DNA of 64,000 nucleotides from Atherix ibis (GCA_958298945.1 OY282606.1:77673622-77737621); one strand, 5' to 3'. Shown: positions 33,822 to 47,983, counted from the first letter of the stretch. Translations and numbers: made by a program. Notes: a model not told the origin generated them from the sequence alone.

Positions 33822-35639
33822 CTGAAATTCGAAAATAAAATAAAATTCGTTAATAATTTTTATATATTTTTTTTACTAAATGGTATGCTATGAGAAAAGA
33901 TATAATGAAATTCTATGCAAAAATGTATTGATTGATGGACAGCTTATTTTTTAACCAATCGAATAAATAAACTATAAGAAGAGAAAATAGTTTTAAGTGA
34001 TGATAGTAACAGTCTACAAGTGCATAATAACTAACGATATTTATGTTAACCTTCTAGCTTCTTGTTATTATAGAATATTTTTTATATGAACATTTAAAAA
34101 TTTTCTCTTTATAATATTGCTATTAAAAGAACTTTCCAAATAGTAATTCTCAAGAGGCACGATTAGTTTCTAGTTTGCTCTCTTAAATTATTTTTTTATA
34201 ATTAAATAAATGCTAAAATATGTTGAAATCATAAAATTGTTTATTAAGAATAGTTAAAAATATTTTATAAACAAATTATTGATTTTAAGGCATCTAAAGT
34301 TATAATATTTACACAAACATACTCGGCATTAAATTACTTTTAATTATATTAACTATAATATTTATCATAAGTTTAAACATAACATGAATATAAGCTTATG
34401 CTTTCTGATTATCTACTAATTAGTTAAGTAAGCAGGTTTATGCAGGTTTATATTCGCACCATTATTTCGACGGAAAGGATATGGAAGCTGATGTGCATGG
34501 TTAAGTAGAAGCTGATGCATACTGCATTGTATAAACAAATATGTTAGTTGCTAATGAAACTTTTTAGAAATTTTTATTACAATATATTATGGATTTTTTC
34601 AGCTTTTGTGATTATATTGTGTTATATAGTATTAAGATGAAAAAAGTTACATTCTAGGCCTTGGACATATGTATGATAAAATATTGCTTCTAGTAAAGTG
34701 GCGATATTCGAATTTTTCGCGAAAAATATATAACGATCTATATTATCCCTATTTTCTATAGATTCCTTGAATATGTCTAATAAAATTTAGTTTTTATAGA
34801 ACAACAATCTATAAGAATCTATAATAAATATGAACTACTATTTTTTTTGTTCAAATTATGGTTTAATATATGACTGGGCACTACGAAAATCCAATCCAAA
34901 AATTATCAAATATTGCACTTAAAATAAAACTGATTAATTAAGTAATTTGAAATAATTTTCTAGTCTTAACTTACTTTAGATTTTCAACCAATATGAACAA
35001 GAAAAATTCTAGTATAATGTCATTTCCTAGTATAATGTCTAAGCAGCAGTTTTCGTTCATTTTTTATAACAAATACATTTTCTATTATTTTCTAGTTTAT
35101 GATAAGACATCCTATTAATTCTTTAAATTAATCCTATTACTAGCACGGTTATTCTACAAATTCTTTAGTAAATATTTTTTTTTTTTTTAAATTAATATAT
35201 TTGAATTCTGAATTAAAAATAAGGCTAAGAATACTTTCTTTGTATTCTCTAGTTAAGAATAGGTCATTATTCTGTAGAAATTAAACAAAGTTCTAAAATT
35301 ACAAAATTAATTTTAAAATAGTGTTTAAGGCCAACACTTGAAAATGATTAAATTATTTGAGAAAAACTTTTTAAAATCTTATTTTTATCAGAAACAAATT
35401 TACTGCTACAAAATCCGATGATTAACATAATATTACTTTTAATAATATAAAACTAACTCTAAAAAAAGTATTTCTTTTCAAAAAATTTCATGATTTAAAA
35501 TATGTTCGTACTGCAAAAGCGTAACATATGAGGTGAATTTGCAATCACAAACATGATCACATTTACTTGAGACTTAAATGAAAAATATATTTATTTTTGT
35601 TATAATTATTTCTTCAGAAAAAATTAAATACTAGACTCA
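33822..35639. other. Very AT-rich stretch upstream of Gad exon 1
   Basis: No open frame of note and no recognisable element. Because exon 1 has an acceptor before its ATG, this should be intronic (5' UTR intron) or promoter-proximal DNA. Confidence 0.4.
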
Positions 35640-36110
35640 GAATAAGTCTAATATATGTTAAGTCTAAGTACACATACAATACGTAAGTTAATATTATTTT
35701 GGACCTTTTTGAGCCTAATTTTTAAGCGTAATTGTGATTTAAAAAGTAATTTTACACATAATCAACAGCTTCTTTCATCATTTAACAAAAAATTAAATAA
35801 TAAATTCAGCTTAGAATACTTTTATCCAAGTCAATATTATTTGAGACCTTGGTGGTCCTAATCAATGGCTATTCTGACCCTTAAATAATAATCTAAATAA
35901 CAAATTCAGGCAAAAAGCTCTTATCCAAGTTAATGTTACCTTAGAATTTTGTGGTCTTAACTTTTTATGTTAATTTAAATCTGAAGTGTAATTTTGTACC
36001 ATCAAATATATTTCATTAAACAATAAATTTAGCTACGAAAAATGTTTTTCTATATTAATCTAACTTTAGACCTTTGTGGTCCCAACTTTTAATATTAATT
36101 GAGCTCTGAT
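35640..36110. repeat. Diverged tandem array around a GACCTTTGTGGTCCTA motif
   Basis: Related segments carry the motif near 35700, 35845, 35943 and 36069. Each is preceded by TCCAAGT(C/T)AAT-like sequence and followed by a TTAATTT..ATCTGA-like block. Period is roughly 100-150 bp and divergence is high. Confidence 0.5.
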
Positions 36111-37559
36111 ACGCATTAAGTTATAGTGAAAATCTATAAATAAATATTGAAAAAAAACTATTTATTGGGGTCTTAAGAAGAAGAAATGTAAGATGTTAGA
36201 AAACATAAACTATTTATCTAAATTACATTTTCTAACTTGTTATACTCTTGGAGACCACTTTGACTTGTACCTATTCAAAAAATATATTTTTCAACAAATT
36301 ACACTTAAAACTTTAAAAGAAAATTATGTATTATTAATAAAAGATTTAAGAACAGTTTCTAAAAATCAAATTTGAATGTGTGGATTTGTAGTGTCACTAT
36401 AGTATATACCATACAATATAAGAAGCCAAACGCATCAAAACCAGGACATTTTAGAAATTTGAATTCTCTTTATTTTTTTTTTGTAATTAATTTAATAAGA
36501 TTATACAAATAAATAAATAGATTTATAAGAAAATAAAAATTATGATCCTTGAGAATAGATAATTTTTCAGTATAAAAATAATTTCCATCGAACTGATTAC
36601 ATAACTAAAGCGCATAACTTACGTAACGCCATTATGGAAATTTTGCTTTGAAAATGTTTTCCAAATCACCACCGACTTTAGCAGAGATTTTATCTTTTAT
36701 GGTAATTTTTAAAAAAAAATCTTACACAAACCAAAAAAATCAATCAATCAATCATTTTTGAAAAGTTTCTACATAATCTTGAAAATCTCATCAAAATTAA
36801 TTTCTGGTGGCACCTGCTGTATATGGTTGCGCATCCATGTTGCTATAATTTCATGGTATCCAAGGACAATTGAAAGTCAATGGTATCGTCGATATTTTAG
36901 TTTTTTTTTTGCCAGAAGGAAAAGTATGTATTTATGCAAAATGGCGATTTTTTCCAAATATGGGATAGGATATTCTAATGATTATTTTAATACATTTCTT
37001 TTAAAAGAAAAAAAATATTAAAGCTTATTGAAATTTATAAATAATATCAAAACTTACAAATTTTTTTTTTTTATTTAGAAAAGTGGAATAAATTATTCGC
37101 GAGTGTGCGCAAAATCACAAAAGTGTGTAGGGAGAAGTTTATAGGTGAATATAGGTGTATCTGCATACACACATTTGCATATATATATACATACGCACAA
37201 TGGCTTTTACATAAGAAAATTTATTAATAAGGGCTTTTGTTGTTGCCTCTATTACGAAACAGTGGGTGTTGGTGCTTGAAAATTTTCATTACGTAACAAA
37301 AATCCTTTTTGTCGAAAATAATTTTTTTTGGTAGAGCGTAAATAACAAAAATTGGATCGGAAAATAATCTATTATGAATAAAAAAAATTTTAAAATAAAA
37401 ACCAAAAATATTATATCCTTTTTTTTCTAGTACATCTAATAATGGACAAAACAGGATATGATTTTTTAAATATATAAATATGTATATAATAACCGAATTT
37501 TATTTATAGTTTTTTTTTTCATCGATTCATTTACAAATATTTTGAGTTGCTTATGCTGA

Positions 37560-38640
37560 TAAACCTACGCAAATATCCTTGATTATATTTAAAAAACTAA
37601 GAAAGTGATTCCATTTTTAGGATTAAACAAGATTTTTTACTTTTTCTAGTAAACCAAATGACTACATTTTTAAGGATTAACAAGATTTTTTTTTCTTTTA
37701 TATTTATTATAAATACACTTCTAATGAATATCCTTTTAACATATCTTCTATTTTTCTTCCATGCTAAACAACTTAGGCATATATCCTTGTGTATATTTAA
37801 AATATACATATTAACTAGAAAAGTCAATCAGTTTTCGGGATTAAAACGATGGTTATTTCTTTAAATTTATTGTAAATACTCTTAATGTGAAGGTCCTATA
37901 AATATTTTTATATTTTTCTTATGCTAAAAAGTTATGTACGTATCCTTGTTTATATTCAAAAAATCATATAAACTGGAGAAGTGATTTAGTTTTCAGGATT
38001 AACAAGATATTTTACTTTTTTTAAATATATATACTATTAACATTCTTAATATGAAGGTCCTTTTAATATTAATCTAACACTAAAAATTTAATTTATCCTT
38101 TTTTATATTTAAAAAAACTCATCTAAACTAAGGAAATGACTTCATTTTCAGGACTAAACAAGCTTTTTTACTATTTTTCCAAAATCTGAAATTGTATGCA
38201 TAAAATTCTATTTGCTAAAATAATTAACCCTATTTTGAGAATTAAAAAAAAATATTTTCTTCTCTTCAATTTATTATAAATTTACATATAAAGATCCTTT
38301 TATTATTTCGCTTATTTTTGTTATATATTAAAAGTTTATTTTTTTTAAAAAAATTATCTAAACTAAGGAGTGACGCCATTTTTAAGATTAAACAATATTG
38401 TTAACTTTTTTTTAAATAATAATTAATTTTTTTATATGAAGTTCCTTTTACGATTTCTTTTAATATTCTTAATTCTGAAATTATATGCACATATCCTTGT
38501 TTATGTTAAAAAATTATATTTTCTGAAGCAATAAATCTTATTTTCAGAATTTAAAAAAAAAACTTTTTGTTTTCTTCAATTAATTATTAATTTTATTCAT
38601 ATGAAGGTCCTTTTATGTCCTTTTAATTAGATCTAATTTT
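37560..38640. repeat. Diverged tandem array, period about 160 bp
   Basis: The block AGGATTAACAAGAT recurs near 37618, 37671, 37838, 37996, 38152, 38240, 38385 and 38546. It alternates with blocks GAAGGTCCTTTTA(A/T) and ATATCCTTGTTTATATTTAAAA. The order of blocks is kept from unit to unit, which argues for a tandem array and not chance AT-richness. Short open frames inside it are by-products. Confidence 0.65.
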
Positions 38641-41600
38641 GATCATAAAATATTCTAATAAGACTTACTCGTAGTATTTTATTGTTCTAAAGCTATCTTA
38701 CCAATCAACTTTCGGAGATCTTCGATATATTGCCTTATGAGAATCACTTTGGCGACTTTTATTAAAACCTTTTCAAAAATGAATTAATTTCACAGCACAT
38801 TAACTAAGGAGTTTTTATAAGAATTGAACCTTCTATTATTCTTTTCAAATTTTCTTGCTGAGAGAACGTAAAAATAGCTCTTCTTCCTGTTTGGAAATGT
38901 TCTCTTTTTCTGCCAATTTGAATTTTGTTTGTACGATGGTTTTCTTTTCTGAATTTTAGATTTCTGAAGCTAAAAGATTATATTTTTTTACTGTTATTAA
39001 ATGTTGTAGGAATTTTATTTTAAACAAAAAAAAACAACAATTTTTTCTACTTTATAATAAAACTCTAATTAATAACTACTACTACGTTCACGGTTTTCTT
39101 CGTTTTAACTATGCAAGTAATAGTACAATAACATATGTGAATGTAGGTTGAAACACTTGTTTTCGTTTAAATATTTTTTTTATTAATAAAAATAAAAATC
39201 TTCTTTTACTATTCGATATTTTTCAATTGAAGTTAAGTTTTTAATTTTATGATAAATAACAGCAATTTAACCAGAAAACAAAAATGTTCATTTGATTTAT
39301 ATTCAACAACTACTTTAGCTAAAACAATGAACACTTTGAAAGCAGCTCACAATAGTTAATGAATAAAGAAATAATAGCAATTTTTATTTATTAAAATTCA
39401 TTTATAAAATAATAATGAAACTGAATTGAATGATTATTAATATTAATACTATTTGTTTTTTTTTCTTGTTTGATTTATTTCTCAAAATAGAGAAATTAAT
39501 GTGCACAATATGATGTGAAATTTTATTATTTTTAAATATTTTGGGAATCAACCCTTTGTTGGTTTTAATAAACTGCAAACTATAATTTTATTCTCCACCA
39601 CTCGAACAGGACGGACAGGACTCGAAGCAGCTAAACTGTCTGACGTTCTCCAGAGCTATGAAAATTCAACCATAAAAGCGCCATCGAAATTTCTTCCTTT
39701 GGCGCTGTTCCTAACATATTCATCTGTGTTTTACGCAAACATATCCAAATTTTATGTACATACCCATACATATTCAATAAAGTATAGAGAAATTATATAA
39801 ACTGACAATATAGGCAACAAAGTTTTGGGGGTTTGATTTCCTTTCCTTACGACAAATTCGATTCTATTATTTAATTCAGAGGGGGAGTCAGTGCTTATAT
39901 TCATATTGTTATACTTTAAGAAATTTCTGCGTTTGTATTGGTTATATCCTTATTTTCGTCCTGCGTTAAGTAAAAGTCCTCCATTATATACAAGCATATG
40001 CTTTTTCGTATGTATTTGTAGATGGTAAGAAGAATAAAATAGGGCGGCTATGACGTCATAACTAAATGGAAGCCATTTTTGAGGCGGAGCTTTATCTTCT
40101 TGTTTTTCGGTCTTATTTTAAATGGTTTTTTTCTTCTGTTTCTCTTATTTCAAATCCTTTTTCTTCATATTCTACTCATTATCGTTAGCAATTTTGACCA
40201 TTGAACAATAATCGAAACAAAATTTTCGTAATTGAAAATTGTGATATAATATAATAAAAGCGTAAATAATATTTTATATTTATCCATTTTGAATTGTATA
40301 TTGTTGTTGATTGTTTTAAAAAAAAATTTATTATTGTTGCTTTTAGAAATAAAAAAAAAAGTACTTCCAAATCAGTTTTTTTTAGTTTATTCTTTTTTTG
40401 CATTCTTTAAAAATCCTTAATTTTTATTCGGATTTTAGAAATTTTTAATTTTTTTTAAGAAAACTTTCAATATTTCCAATATTTCTCTTAGCTTTGATCA
40501 AAGATTAAAAATATTCATTTTTTTATCATTTTCAAGATTTTTGGATTATTTTTGTGAGTTTAATTTAAATTTCATAAAATTGTTTGTCCCTTTTTCTGTT
40601 TTATAATTTTTATATTTATTTAGTCAAGGTTTTCTGAATTGTTTCTGAAATTATTTTTATCATTTCAAAAAAATTTCATAGTTTTTCTATAATTTTGAAT
40701 TTTCATTTTTGTTTTTAATCTTTATTCCTTAACAAGTTCTGAAAGAAATTCTGAAAAAATTATTTAGCAAAAATTCTATATTTTTTTTTTTTTATCGAGC
40801 ATTACAAAATTATTCTATATTTTTTTTTATATATACTCGTACAACATATTCATTATAATAACGAGTGTATCTAATTTGAGGTAATAAAAGTATCTTGAAA
40901 TTTGTATATCCTTAAGAAATAAAAGAAAGACATGTTTTGAGTGTGTGAAATGGTATAGTATGTACCAACTTCATTAAAAATATTATTACACAGCCATATT
41001 TGTTATAAATACACACAAACACTTACATTCAAATCTGTTCAAATCAAAATGGCCTCTTCCTTATGCAAACTCAATAAATTTACAATACTCCTTACCATAC
41101 AAGGATAAATATACTTGTGTGTATGACATTAAATGAGGAGAAAATAAAACGAATTGAATCTTTTAGAAATCCTTCAAGGAAATATAGTCACAATGACTTT
41201 GTTCACATGGTAAATTTTCAATTTAAATGAAAATTAATGAAATATACAACATTTACACATATATTGGCATTCACATTAAAGATAAAAAGAAAATATATAC
41301 TTCGAAGGCATAAGACCATATTGAAAACGATGAAGAAAAAAAACAATATTAAATGAATAAGTGATATTGAATAATGTGAAACTTTGACTAATTAATGTCA
41401 AAAACTTTGAATTCATATACGCACCCTTGAAATTTGTAGAAATTTTAATGGAATTTTCAACAACTGCTATCCAAAGGTTCAATGGAAAAATATGAGAAAC
41501 ATAAACTCCCACACCTTTTTGACTTGTTCTTCTGCATCATCCTCATTAGGATGGTGGGCATATGTGACACTGAATAATTGTTGGTATTTAAAGTTCTTTA

Positions 41601-43079
41601 AAATTTTCACATATAGAATATCAGGATTTGGAGAAATTTACAATGAGCAGTGTTTTAATATATTGTATTCTGTTAATTAACTTTCGGTTGTTATTGTTTT
41701 TATTAAAGGGCTTTTTTCAAAAGAAGATATTTTCTAAGTCTTTAATTTTTAGCTTAGTATTATGTAATCTAGCTTGCACTGGAGAGTATAAACTTAATAC
41801 ATAAATGGATCCAGGATCAATACAAGGTCGGAATTTTATTTTCTATAAAATGTCAGAAAACGAAGTTCATATTTTAAATATTCATTGTTAATTTAAATAA
41901 CCTCAAAAGGAAGTAAAATATTGTCCCTAGGTGAAAAATTCAACCCTAAAAGCGTTACTTAAAATGGTTTTGTGATCGATATAAGGTCGGAATATTTTTT
42001 TTAGTTTTCTTTCTTTAATTTATAAATTTTCTTTTTTAATTTTTATAGATATCTACAACTAGAAAAACGACTTAACTATTGGCTCTGATCAATAAAGTTT
42101 CTTTTAGGCATGTCATGGTCTATATATCTAACTATAGTATTTATCAGCCGTTGAACTGAATGTATGTGTATATGGTTGTTAATAATTGTAAGGAAATCAA
42201 CCTTAATTTAATAAGGAACTCATAAAAAGGTCTTGTTTTTAGTCCTGCTTTGAGGTTTTTTTTAGTAGGGCATTAAATTCTTATTATTAATTATAAGTAG
42301 GCCACTCTTCTTTCTATTTGTGCTGAATCTTTTTTATCGGTGAACTGTTTGTCAGTATTTGCTGTAGAAGTCTGTGTTTTAGTTATTTTTTTAACTAAAA
42401 ATTTATCCTACCAGCGTGTACTTATGTTAAAACTCAGAATTTTAATAAATCACACGATCAGTGATGCTTATGTTAAGTCATCGATGGGTGTTTCTAGAGA
42501 AGGAAGTGGAGGATAATTCTTGAACAAGATTATTAGTATGATGGAAAATAGGAGAGTAAAACTTTTTATAACGAGGCAAAATCATATTATTGACGGAAGG
42601 AATTTTAAGGTCAAGATAAATAAGATTATTACAAACATAAGATTGAGCATTAACAATTTTTCGAAAGATTTTTTAGTGAGGGGACTGGTTTCGATGGAAA
42701 TCGCTTAGTTCCAGAGTTCTAGTTTGTAAGTCCATATTAGTTTTAGCAGGGCATTATATAAAAATACTTTGCTGTCTATTATAAATTTATAATGTTTGTC
42801 TAGAAGTCAAAGTAGTTGTAGATATCGTCCTTTTAGTTCTTTTTTTGTCATATTGTAGTAAAATGGAAATCATCGTAATATAAAGTACAGGACTTTAACC
42901 CACTAAAACCACCTTATTTGATTACATTTCTATATTTTCTCATTGGACCACCGTCAGGCATTACTTTGTGTAGTTAAGATTCATTGAAATCAAACTTAGC
43001 TAAATTAATTCTACAGTTTTTTACAGTTTATCTAGGAGGAGTCTATTGAGTAATGTTGTCGCAAAGATATTGATATCTT
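38641..43079. other. AT-rich stretch with one GC-richer island
   Basis: No supported gene. The tract 39590-39740 is clearly less AT-rich than its surroundings and could be a 5' exon or promoter island of Gad, but no signal proves it. Around 41510-41690 and 42520-42710 are open frames of 62 codons with no recognisable content. Confidence 0.35.
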
Positions 43080-43420
43080 CTCAAACCGTCCCCAAGTGCA
43101 ACATCTCAAACCGTCCCCAAGTGGCCCACTTTCGTGTCTCTCACCTTTTCTCTTTGAATTTGGTGCAGTCAAAAAATACATGTTCTGGGCTCTCCACCGC
43201 CCCGTCACAAGAAGGGCACATTGGGGTACAATCCAATGTAAAGCGGTATTAGTAAGCTCGGAAATATCTGCACCCCCAACATCACTATGTCGTCGATCAA
43301 TCGACGGATCCACCGCCGAGAGGAAACGGTGAGTCCATCTACCGCTGGCAGCATTCCAACGGTTTAGTCATCTCCTCCTGGACTCATTCCTTTTGTGTGT
43401 GCGTAATTTCCATGGCAAGT
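43080..43420 (-). pseudogene. R1-clade LINE reverse-transcriptase C-terminus
   Basis: On the minus strand frames give RWNAASGRWTHRFLSAVD, then D-R-R-H-S-D-V, and after a frameshift C-P-S-C-D-G-A-V-E-S-P-E-H-V-F-F-D-C. The G-R-W-T-H-R-L motif followed by a C-x2-C...H-x4-C zinc-knuckle-like module is the usual end of R1/Waldo-type ORF2. A 24-bp tandem copy (TCTCAAACCGTCCCCAAGTG) lies at 43079-43125. Only the tail of the element is present. Confidence 0.75.
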
Positions 43421-43681
43421 ATTTGTCTAAGTTCAGTACTAGGTACCGAACTTGAGTGTATTGTTGAATAGCAATGCCATTAAGGTATAGAGGAGGACAT
43501 TGTTCGCGGCACACATTACAAGTTACTTGATTTTTCCGTTTAAAAAACGGGTAGATTTCCGTTTACTAACTATTAATCTTCACTTAGTAAACCAATTATG
43601 TAGGGTTTGGATTTTGGTTTAGTGAATTTCGAGGATTTTCTCTAATGGCCGATTATTTCATCAGCATATATGGCAACATCG

Positions 43682-44790
43682 TCCGGTAACTACTCGACCA
43701 TACACATATAAAGCCTGATAAGTGAAGTTGTGTTTTTCTAGTGGGTTTCGAAAAATGGGCAGCAAAATTTTCAATAACCATGTGCCATGCAATTTTTGCT
43801 AAGCTTGGTGCATCTGAGAGTTTGACTTATAAAAAGTTTGATCAAGCCTACGGGAAACATTTCTTATGAAGAGCATACGTTTTATGACAGCACAAATCAC
43901 TATTGTAGTGCCGAGATATAGTGGAAGACGATCCTAGCTCAAGAAGGTTTTAAACATAAAAACTGATTGAAATGTAGAACGATTGAGATTTTTAAAAAGG
44001 CTTCGATCGATATTGAAGCTGATGGGTGAGGCCTTAAAAATCACACAAAAGGTTTATTCGCATCAGATCGGCCATTGAAGACACTTAAATGCTCCATCAT
44101 GTCAACGTTCCTTATCACATGGTCATCACCATCAAGTTTTTTATTCTTGTGGACAACCAGCCTACCTCACTTCTCTCCTATTCATCTGAACTTAGTACGT
44201 GTGAGCCTTTTTTTGTTTCTGGGTATTATCTTGGTACTGTTGATAACGTCCAAAGGAGTGCAACCATTCTTTTAACGCAATAGCTAATATTTAATCACAA
44301 CATGAAGAAATTTTTTTATTTTGGTTATATACGCTTGATTAAGAAGCAATTATTTTATCGCATTGTTACAAGTGATGAAAAATGGATTTACTACGGTAAC
44401 CCCAAATTACCTAAACCATGGATAAACTAGGAGAACCAGTTCCATTAGTACTGAAACGGAATATTTATGGTTCGAAGGATCAAAGGGATGTTATTTACTA
44501 TAGACTCATGACACCATCCGAAAACATCACTAGTGATTATTATCAACTACAACTAAGAAGATTAAATCAAGTATTGAAAGAAAACTGGCTACAATAGGAC
44601 GATAAATACTGTAAGCTGATTCCGCTACACGATAATATCCAGTCCCATATCACAAAACAGATCCAGAAAGGTCGCATTCGCGGTATTTACCAGATATTGC
44701 ACCTTCAGATATTCATTTGGTCTGGATCATGCAAAGGTACACTACTTATAAAAGTATTGAAATAAGGCTTAATAAATTAATCGAGTTAAA
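43682..44790 (+). mobile_element. Mariner relic (CCGGTAACTA-ended family)
   Basis: The end TCCGGTAACTACTCGACC matches the relic at 19697. Broken frames then give C-H-A-I-F-A-K-L-G-A-S-E-S-L-T-Y-K-K-F, VEDDPSSRR, and from about 44330 Q-L-F-Y-R-I-V-T-S-D-E-K-W-I-Y-Y (first Asp). A block corresponding to the G-M-L-F-T-I-D and HDN regions follows, to about 44700. Frames shift at least five times. The segment 44060-44320 does not fit the transposase and may be a secondary insertion. Confidence 0.6.
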
Positions 44791-46263
44791 ATAAACCTGC
44801 ATTTTCACCTTCCGACGTTTTCGTATATTAACCAAAAGATGGAATAAAGTCGTCGCTTCCTGTGACAGATTTTTTGACAAAAATCAATTTGTTTATTATT
44901 ATTATATTAAAAGACGACAAACTTTGTTTAATTTATTCACATTAAAAAATAAAATAAAAATTTCCCACTTTTCTTATCTATTTCTATACACTATTTTCTA
45001 TAAATAATATTTATTTCCACCCTTCATTAATATAAGAATTATGAAATAAAATTTACAAAAAGAACATTTAACAAAATAAATTCCATTTTGAATAGGACAA
45101 CAATGTTGTAACAAAAAAAGGCCTTATAATAAATTCCATGAAAGATGAAATAACGATAATACAAAATGAAATATGATAGAATAAAAACACTTAAAAAGAA
45201 ATGCTCTGTAACCAAAAAAGAACATTTATTCACAAAATAATTTTTACGAGCAATTATATATTTTGCATAAAGCATACAGAGAATTTACTATTTGCAAAGT
45301 TCATCCTTTAAAATTACCTTTGTTATAAAGCATTTCTATAGTGTAATTAAAGCTCAGTTTGCACAGGTGTTCCATCCAAAGGTCAACTTATTTTCGTTCG
45401 TACATTTAACATTCTAAAGTTTAAAGGCAAACATCCGGAAAATATTCTTTCACTTCAAATCGATTCAAATGAAAATTCTTTTTCAGACAAATTTCACTCA
45501 TCATCATTTCTCCTACGCATACGTGTACGCGTGAAAAAATTAAACACCTACAACTCTGTAAAAAAAAAACACCTCATATAAAATAGTATGAGTTTAGTTG
45601 ACCTATATTTCTTCTATTGCAGGTGTATTTGTTTACGCATGGAAAATACAAATTTTAAGATGAAATCATGTTAAAAGCCAAAATTTTTTTATTGATTTTA
45701 TTATAAAATGATTTTTTTGTATGATAGAAATTAATATTTTTGGCAAAAAATGTTGTTTTTTTTTAAATTTAATCTTTGTTCATTTTCAACAAGAAACAAT
45801 TTTCCTATTTTAGAGATTTCATAATTTTTTTTTATTTCAAGAACTCTTCTTTGTCTAGTCCGCTATATTTAACCATTAATTGAGCATATTCCATATTCAT
45901 TAAGTGTATTGTACATCTAAGTTCATTAATTTAGAAATTGTTTTTATGATCAGGACTTTATTAAAATCTTAAAGGAGTTCCTTATTATCTGGAAAACAAA
46001 CTTGTTTTATGAAAACTTCCATTTTCACAGCACCACGAGTATGAGGCCTTCTGACTTCTTCAATTTTTATATGGGTGGGCGTTACCAGTTTCCTACTGGT
46101 TGGTATGTTTTAGTAAACTTAGAATCCAATTTTGTGGAGCATAATTTCATTTCCAAGGTTAAAAAGTGGACTTAGAAATGAAATTATAGGATAGAATAAC
46201 TCTACAATAGGAGGAGCCCTACACAGAAAGTAATTCTTAGATTGTTGACATTCGCTCAATATA
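44791..46263. other. AT-rich stretch without recognised features
   Basis: Nothing supported on either strand. Confidence 0.4.
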
Positions 46264-47144
46264 CGAGGTCCGTTCAAAAAATATCGCGAACTTTAAATTT
46301 CCGCGGGTTACGTATATTCGATTTTCGATTTTTTGTGGCGTTATGTTGGTTTATGTATCTTACTTATGCCAATAAGTTCGGCCCTTTTGAATGTTCAGTT
46401 AATTTTTGACAGCTGCTTTGCTTGCACGTGTTTTGGCTCGTCTTCGATTTTTGCCCATTTCAAAAAATGGATCAAAGAATCTGTATCAAATTTTGTGTGA
46501 AAAATAAAATTAATTGCGCGGACGCATTCCGAATATTGACTGTAGCATATGGTGAAGCTACCTTGGACCGAAGCAACGTTTATCGTGGTACAAAATGTTC
46601 TCAGAGGGCCGAGAAGATGTGACCGACGAAAAGCGTGCCGGACTGTTTTGCTTACAGTTTTCTTCGAATTGCAGGGGCGTGGTGCATTATGAGTTCTTAC
46701 CATAGGGTAGAACGATCAACAAGGAATATTACCTGCAAGTTATGTGCAAGTTACGAGAAGCAATCCGCCAGAAACTCCCGGATTTGTGGAAGAACAAAAA
46801 TTGGCTTTTGCACTATGATAACGCCCCTGCTTATGCATCGTTGCTTGTGCGCGAATTTTTGACCAAAAACAACACACTAATAATGCCGCAGCCACCGTAT
46901 TCTGTAACTTTTCTTATTCCCGAAACTGAAGAGCCCCATGAAAAGGGTGATGACATCGAAGGAGGAGCTGAACAAGATCACAAAAAATAATTTTTTGAAG
47001 TGCTTCGAGGATTGGAAAAAACGTTGGCACAAGTGTATAATATCTGGTGGGGATTACTTTGAAGGAAACAAAATAGATATTCATCAATAAATAAATAATT
47101 TTTGAAAAAACACAAAATTCGCGATACTTTTTGAACAGACCTCG
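46264..47144 (+). mobile_element. Mariner deletion derivative, 881 bp
   Basis: TA-flanked, with terminal repeats beginning CGAGGTCCGTTCAAAAA and continuing TATCGCGAA on both sides. The reading frame starts [13 protein letters not shown] at 46448, runs about 55 codons, then jumps over the segment containing the first catalytic Asp. It resumes with INKEYYLQV-like, then LPDLWKNKNWLLHYDNAPAY (second Asp) to the 3' end (C-F-E-D-W-K-K-R-W-H). The third-Asp region is also shortened. It cannot encode active transposase, but both ends look mobilisable. Confidence 0.88.
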
Positions 47145-47473
47145 TATGTTGGAATGGTCAGCAGAATGCCAAAGGATTGGCAGATAATATGTGTGAGAAT
47201 GCCAAAAATAAATTCCTATACAAATTCTGACCAGTTTTCGTACGCAGAATTTTAATAAGATTATTGAGTAGACTGTTTTGCTGGTTGTTGTCCAATAAGA
47301 TCGAAAAAGGTCTCACTAGTAGAATTAAAAACAACAAAAGGATGTTTTTTCAATTCAGATATTAGTGTTACCTGTAAGCACAGGACGCCAAGAGTTTCTT
47401 GGCTGTTAGTAATGATGATGATATTGCGTCAATTGATAAAACCGATGGCAATTTGAACAGCTGTCTTTATAGC

Positions 47474-47983
47474 TTACAGATCCTCATAGAACGGAACTAC
47501 CCTGTACGGAAAGACTCCACAATGTAGATGACAGATTTGGATACTATTGACCTCGATAATTTCAAAGGAAGTTGTGTTGAGGTTTGCCACCGCATCCTTG
47601 AACAGAAATAAACTTTCTTCGATCTTGTCTAACGATTTGTGCAAACGTTTCTTATGAGTAAATGGGTCGGTACTTGCCTTCTTAAGCTTATCTACAGACG
47701 TAGATATTCTCAACCCAGCTTTCAACCAAGCCTTCCAATCTGGATGTGGAAAGGAAGTTTGGAATTGGAGAGAGAAAGTAAAAAGTCTATCTCGAATGTT
47801 TAGATTATTAGAGATGAAAGGAATGAATTTCTTTTCAAGTTGGGGGTAGTTACAAAATGTTTTAACTAAATTATAGAGGAGATAGTTAGCAAAGTAAAAA
47901 TTATTATATATAATTCTGATTCTGGCTTTGTGAATGTACAGAGAGATGGATTTTCGACCAGTTTTAATTAGGATTGAGTCCAC
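47474..47983 (-). CDS. Unrecognised open frame, 169 codons, possibly part of a broken larger gene
   Basis: The frame has balanced composition and reads, among others, FIPFISNNLNIRDRLFTFSL, TSFPHPDWKAWLKAGLRIST, DKLKKASTDPFTHKKRLHKS and NTTSFEIIEVNSIQICHLHC. On the same strand just upstream (about 47980-48130) another frame gives KTIKVANALMDETLSISLFY and ANGAYWTFLGG. The two could be one gene broken by a frameshift near 47980. I recognise no family. Its position between two mariners suggests a relic of an unknown mobile element or virus-like sequence, but a host exon is not excluded. Confidence 0.35.
   Translation of the reverse strand: MDSILIKTGRKSISLYIHKARIRIIYNNFYFANYLLYNLVKTFCNYPQLEKKFIPFISNNLNIRDRLFTFSLQFQTSFPHPDWKAWLKAGLRISTSVDKLKKASTDPFTHKKRLHKSLDKIEESLFLFKDAVANLNTTSFEIIEVNSIQICHLHCGVFPYRVVPFYEDL

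Noticed and set aside
39590..39740. GC-richer island as the Gad promoter or first exon
   Set aside because: No convincing donor matching the acceptor at 33822 and no clear core-promoter motif; kept only as a possibility.
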